Shown here in pieces: positions 5,285 through 8,200 of a stretch of DNA of 8,200 nucleotides. The notes under the pieces were generated by a model that searched no databases, had not been told where the DNA came from, and saw nothing but the letters and a program-made list of their open reading frames with translations. Numbering within the stretch: position 1 is the stretch's first letter; each line of letters begins with the position of its first letter. The translations under genes and the position numbers were made by a program. The stretch is from Bacteroidia bacterium (GTDB lineage Bacteria; Bacteroidota; Bacteroidia; Bacteroidales; VadinHA17), in the NCBI GenBank assembly GCA_026391515.1, contig JAPLEC010000274.1, forward strand, positions 1-8,200, given 5' to 3'.

Positions 5285-7015
5285 ATGAAAAGATTAACAG
5301 CAATACTATTTACCGTACTTTTTGCGGGACTTATTACAAAGGGGGCAGCGGATGCCTGTACTAACTTCCTTGTGACAAAAGGAGCATCAAAGAATGGATC
5401 CGTGATGATAAGCTATTCAGCTGATTCTCATGTCCTTTATGGTGAGCTTTACTACTGGCCTTCGAGAGATTATCCGGCAGGTGCCATGCTTGATATTATT
5501 GAATGGGATACTCAAAGATTCCGCGGAAAGATCAGGCAGGTTGCCCATACTTATTCTGTGGTTGGTAATATGAACGAACATCAGGTTGCAATTGGTGAAA
5601 CTACTTATGGTGGAAACGAAACTCTGGTGGATACGACAGCTATAATGGATTATGGCAGCCTTATTTATATTACCCTCCAGAGAGCAAAAAATGCCAGGGA
5701 GGCCATCAGGGTAATGTCCGAGCTGGTTTCCGAATACGGGTATGCCAGTGAAGGTGAATCGTTCTCAATTTCAGATCCGAATGAAGCGTGGATCTTTGAA
5801 ATAATAGGCAAGGGGCATGGTAATAAAGGCGCTGTATGGGTCGCCCGACTGATCCCTGACGGATATATATGTGCTCATGCCAACCAGGCAAGAATTCAGA
5901 CTTTTCCTCTTGCAACAGGAAAGAAAAACAGCATTGCAATTACTTCAAAAGATCTTTCACGGATCATTGATCCGAAAGTCGAATGTGTTTATGCATATGA
6001 TGTTATTGATGTTGCCAGGGCAAATAAATTGTTCTCTGGAACTGATCAGCAATTCAGCTTTTCAGATACATATCAACCTATAACTTTCTCAGGTGCAAGA
6101 TGGTGTGAAATGAGGGTCTGGGCATTTTTCAGGGCAGTAAATGATGAAATGGATCAATATATCAACTATGTCTCTGGCCATGATCTGAGCAGGCGGATGC
6201 CACTGTGGGTGAAGCCAAACCGCAAGATCTCCGAAGCTGACATGATGAATTTCATGCGTGACCATCTTGAGGGAACTCCGTTCGACATGAGAAAGGATAT
6301 TGGTGCCGGACCATTCGGATCACCTTATCGCTGGCGCCCTCTAACATGGAAAGTAACTGATGATCTAAAAGCTCAGGAATATACCAATGAAAGAGCTGTA
6401 TCCACCCAGCAGACCGGATTTGTATTTGTTGCCGAAAGCCGTAACTGGCTGCCGGATCCGATCGGGGGTATTTTCTGGTTCGGTGTCGATGATGCAGCAA
6501 CAACAGTCTTTAATCCGATATATTGCGGTATCCTTGAGGTTCCACCATGTTTCAAAGTTGGAAATGGAGACATGGTAACCTATTCACCGACTTCAGCTTT
6601 CTGGCTGTTTAACACCGTAGCTAACTTCTGTTATTCGCGTTACGACCTGATGAGCGCAGATGCGATAAAGATCCAGAAACAGCTTGAATCAAAGTACATT
6701 TCTGAGGTTCCAGCTATCGATGAAGCTGCAAAGAAACTGTTCGAAAATAATGTATGGAAAGCGAGAGAATTTCTTACCGATTATTCCCTTAAAAGTGCCC
6801 GTAATACATTTGACAACTGGAAAGCTTTAAGCGAATACCTACTTGTAAAATACATGGATGGCAACATTAAGAATGAGAAAAACGGGAAATTTGAAAGGAC
6901 CTCAACAGGCTATCCTGTATATCCTCTCCAGCCAGGCTATTCTGACAGCTGGAAGAAATCGGTGATCCAGGATACAGGGGACAAGTTGCTTGTTCCGGCA
7001 GTTACCGGACATTAA
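5285..7015 (+). CDS. Exported C69-family dipeptidase (PepD-like Ntn hydrolase)
   Basis: This is a peptidase of family C69, an N-terminal-nucleophile hydrolase that removes dipeptides, here exported. Residues 1-24 form a signal peptide (MKRLTAILFTVLFAGLITKG then AADA). Cleavage after A24 leaves C25 as the first residue, followed by TNFLVTKGAS, the standard C69 start, so signal removal would itself expose the nucleophile. Other family segments are present: NMNEHQVAIGETTYGG (95-110), EGESFSISDPNEAWIFEI (156-173) and PDGYICAHANQARI (191-204). The 576-residue length fits the longer Bacteroidota members. The segment before C25 (ADA) is not a lipobox, so a periplasmic or secreted soluble protein is expected rather than a lipoprotein. 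It is not in an evident operon. The frame is intact and no key residue is missing. Confidence 0.9.
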   Translation: MKRLTAILFTVLFAGLITKGAADACTNFLVTKGASKNGSVMISYSADSHVLYGELYYWPSRDYPAGAMLDIIEWDTQRFRGKIRQVAHTYSVVGNMNEHQVAIGETTYGGNETLVDTTAIMDYGSLIYITLQRAKNAREAIRVMSELVSEYGYASEGESFSISDPNEAWIFEIIGKGHGNKGAVWVARLIPDGYICAHANQARIQTFPLATGKKNSIAITSKDLSRIIDPKVECVYAYDVIDVARANKLFSGTDQQFSFSDTYQPITFSGARWCEMRVWAFFRAVNDEMDQYINYVSGHDLSRRMPLWVKPNRKISEADMMNFMRDHLEGTPFDMRKDIGAGPFGSPYRWRPLTWKVTDDLKAQEYTNERAVSTQQTGFVFVAESRNWLPDPIGGIFWFGVDDAATTVFNPIYCGILEVPPCFKVGNGDMVTYSPTSAFWLFNTVANFCYSRYDLMSADAIKIQKQLESKYISEVPAIDEAAKKLFENNVWKAREFLTDYSLKSARNTFDNWKALSEYLLVKYMDGNIKNEKNGKFERTSTGYPVYPLQPGYSDSWKKSVIQDTGDKLLVPAVTGH

Positions 7016-7018
7016 AAA

Positions 7019-7069
7019 GGTACAAGGTACACGGTACAAGGTACTAGGAAATAAACTTCCGTGTACCTT
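7019..7069. repeat. Period-7 GGTACAA repeat with inverted arm
   Basis: Four GGTAC units start at 7019, 7026, 7033 and 7040, exactly 7 bp apart (GGTACAA, GGTACAC, GGTACAA, GGTACTA). Arm 7024-7034 (aaggtacacgg) is perfectly complementary to 7059-7069 (ccgtgtacctt), so an 11-bp hairpin can form. It starts 4 bp after the C69 stop codon. The short T-run after it makes it a possible but unproven terminator. Confidence 0.75.
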
Positions 7070-7101
7070 TAAATCCTTTACTGAAACATTTTCCTAATAG
7101 C

Positions 7102-7133
7102 TGTGCTATATATGAATTTTATTTATAAATTTG
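7102..7133 (+). promoter_or_regulatory. Promoter for rplS
   Basis: The -7 box TAAATTTG (7126-7133) matches the Bacteroidota consensus exactly. The -33 region is weaker (TGTG at 7102-7105, 20 bp upstream). The predicted start near 7139 gives a leader of about 40 nt. A short 4-bp hairpin (CGAT 7138-7141 with ATCG 7150-7153) lies at its 5' end; I cannot say whether it is regulatory. Confidence 0.55.
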
Positions 7134-7180
7134 CGTCCGATTTTTAGAGATCGAATACAGAATACAAAATATTTCGTAAG

Positions 7181-7528
7181 ATGAAGTTAATGAATGTTGT
7201 TGAGAAAGAATTTGCGGTTAAGAATGAATATCCGAAATTCATTGCTGGAGATACAATTACTGTCCATTATAAGATTATAGAAGGCAACAAGGAAAGAATT
7301 CAACAGTTCCGTGGAGTGGTTATCCAGAGAGTTGGAACCTGCCATACAGAAACTTTCACGGTAAGAAAAATGTCAGGTAATATTGGTGTCGAAAGGATAT
7401 TTCCTCTTGCATCGCCCTTTATTGACAAGATTGAAATAAACAAACATGGGAAGGTTCGCAGAGCAAGGATCTTCTACATCCGTGATTTAACAGGAAAGAA
7501 AGCACGAATACGCGAAAAGAAATTCTAA
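7181..7528 (+). CDS. rplS: 50S ribosomal protein L19 (bL19)
   Basis: L19 sits at the 30S-50S interface of the ribosome. The 115-residue product is full length and carries the family core throughout: FIAGDTITVHYKIIEGNKERIQQFRGVVI (about 20-48), FTVRKMSGNIGVERIFPLASP (about 59-79), and the basic C-terminus GKVRRARIFYIRDLTGKKARIREKKF. I chose the ATG at 7181 over the one at 7190 because the N-terminus MKLMNVVEKEF lines up with the Bacteroides form from memory. In many bacteria rplS follows rpsP-rimM-trmD; here it stands alone with its own promoter and terminator. A 24-bp gap separates the end of this promoter's predicted start region from any earlier gene element only loosely, so single-gene transcription is the simplest reading. 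Confidence 0.96.
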   Translation: MKLMNVVEKEFAVKNEYPKFIAGDTITVHYKIIEGNKERIQQFRGVVIQRVGTCHTETFTVRKMSGNIGVERIFPLASPFIDKIEINKHGKVRRARIFYIRDLTGKKARIREKKF

Positions 7529-7529
7529 T

Positions 7530-7558
7530 AAAAAAGCCATCTTCCCGATGGCTTTTTT
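7530..7558. terminator. Bidirectional intrinsic terminator after rplS
   Basis: A 6-bp stem GCCATC (7536-7541) / GATGGC (7547-7552) with a 5-nt loop is flanked by six A (7530-7535) and six T (7553-7558), so the A/T runs can extend the stem. It starts right after the rplS stop and would work on both strands, also serving the convergent AsmA-like gene. Confidence 0.9.
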
Positions 7559-7561
7559 ATT

Positions 7562-7682
7562 GTCTTTAAGTCTTGAAGTCTTTACGCTTTGCTGTCTTAA
7601 CGGCCTTCGGCCTGTCGTTTTGAATGTAACGACTTAAAAGACTATAAGACAGGAGGCGCAGCCGACGTAAAGACCCAAAGAC
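7562..7682. repeat. Period-8 GTCTTTAA repeat element with inverted arms
   Basis: The left end is three 8-mers (GTCTTTAA, GTCTTGAA, GTCTTTAC at 7562-7585). The right end reads the same kind of unit on the other strand (about 7631-7650 and 7666-7682). Arm 7578-7586 (gtctttacg) is perfectly complementary to 7666-7674. Inside are a GGCC/GGCC palindrome (7602-7612) and a 6-bp hairpin (7614-7619 with 7628-7633). The element fills the space between the rplS terminator and the AsmA-like stop codon. There is no open frame of note in it. Confidence 0.7.
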
Positions 7683-8200
7683 TATTTTTTGTTTAACAGT
7701 TCCTCCTTCTTAGCCTTTGCCTCTTCAATAAGCTTATTCGCCTGATTATCGGCCTCTGTAGTTAGCAGTGTAGCTTTCTTATCGGCTTCCTTTTTGAGTG
7801 CATCTGCTGCTTTTTGTGCAGCTAATTTTGCAACAACGCCTTTTGAGGATGCTTCATCTACCAGTTTTTTTGACTGTATGTCTGCTTCCTTACGAACCTT
7901 CTCGGCAGCGCTGGCAGCTTCATCTTTTATTTGCTGTGCTCTTGCCTCAGCTTCCTGAATAAGTTTATCGCCCTGGGCTTCAGCCTCCTGCCTGGCCTTT
8001 TCCTTTCCGGTATCTACTGCATTATTAACAACCTGTTTAGCAGTCTCCTTTGCTCCTCCCTGGCTTTCGCCGTTTGAGCTGCCGAAAACAGGCATTACTA
8101 TGGGTTTTCCGAAGACTCCTGTCAGCTTTACGTTAACCTTAATAACATCCGATGGTTTAAAATTAATCCCAAATGCAGCAGCCTGATTTGACAAATTATC
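7682..8200 (-). CDS. AsmA-like protein, C-terminal end, cut by the window edge
   Basis: The visible 172 residues are the C-terminus of a larger protein. The frame is open to the right edge, and codons before the TTG at 8194 read D-N, so this TTG is not the real start. The first part, AAAFGINFKPSDVIKVNVKLTGVFGKPIVMPV, resembles the last beta repeats of AsmA-type envelope proteins, which span the periplasm and are linked to lipid transport or outer-membrane assembly. After a Gly/Ser linker (GSSNGESQGG) comes a tail of about 120 residues rich in A, K, E and Q in repeated blocks such as EAEARAQQIKDEA and KKEADKKATLL, predicted to be a long helix or coiled coil. I recall similar tails on Bacteroidota AsmA proteins. 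The TAG stop (7684-7682) touches the period-8 repeat. It converges on rplS. The assignment rests on a fragment, so it is moderate. Confidence 0.65.
   Translation of the reverse strand, partial: DNLSNQAAAFGINFKPSDVIKVNVKLTGVFGKPIVMPVFGSSNGESQGGAKETAKQVVNNAVDTGKEKARQEAEAQGDKLIQEAEARAQQIKDEAASAAEKVRKEADIQSKKLVDEASSKGVVAKLAAQKAADALKKEADKKATLLTTEADNQANKLIEEAKAKKEELLNKK

Noticed and set aside
5706..6578. Several 60-83 codon frames on both strands inside the C69 gene
   Set aside because: They overlap conserved coding sequence and have no recognisable features.

Overview
This window reads as ordinary chromosomal DNA from a member of the Bacteroidota, probably an uncultured or environmental Bacteroidales-like lineage. 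The signs are AT-rich DNA, start codons without Shine-Dalgarno sequences but with A-rich leaders, several promoters of the Bacteroidota form (TTTG, about 19 bp, TAnnTTTG), an L19 protein of Bacteroides type, and an AsmA-like protein with the alanine/lysine-rich tail I associate with this phylum. I see no phage, transposase, CRISPR or defence genes.

Layout. Positions 1-1409 form a minus-strand cluster: a ZapB-like coiled-coil protein, zapA, a spacer that folds like a 6S-type RNA, and the 5' third of rny (RNase Y, running off the left edge). A back-to-back promoter pair at 1426-1503 separates this cluster from a plus-strand exported M23 peptidase (1532-3253). The M23 gene converges, with a 5 bp gap, on a minus-strand sugar-phosphate-type nucleotidyltransferase (3259-4161). 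Next come plus-strand cutC (4358-5104), an exported C69 dipeptidase (5285-7015) and rplS (7181-7528). rplS ends in a clear bidirectional terminator. The right edge holds the minus-strand C-terminal end of an AsmA-like protein (7682-8200, partial).

How the genes relate. zapB-like, zapA, the candidate 6S RNA and rny form a division/RNA-metabolism group. The M23, C69 and AsmA-like products act at or beyond the inner membrane. cutC, the nucleotidyltransferase and rplS look like unlinked housekeeping neighbours with their own spacers.

The most unusual content is in the spacers. Nearly every gap holds a different palindromic element: tandem CCCGA hairpins at the tip of the 6S candidate; a three-arm alternating repeat before cutC; and three elements built from 7- or 8-bp tandem units folded into inverted repeats (after cutC, after the C69 gene, after rplS). 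One follows a near-consensus promoter and a four-codon reading frame. No complete undescribed gene system is evident. The RNA candidate and these repeats are the items worth a second look.
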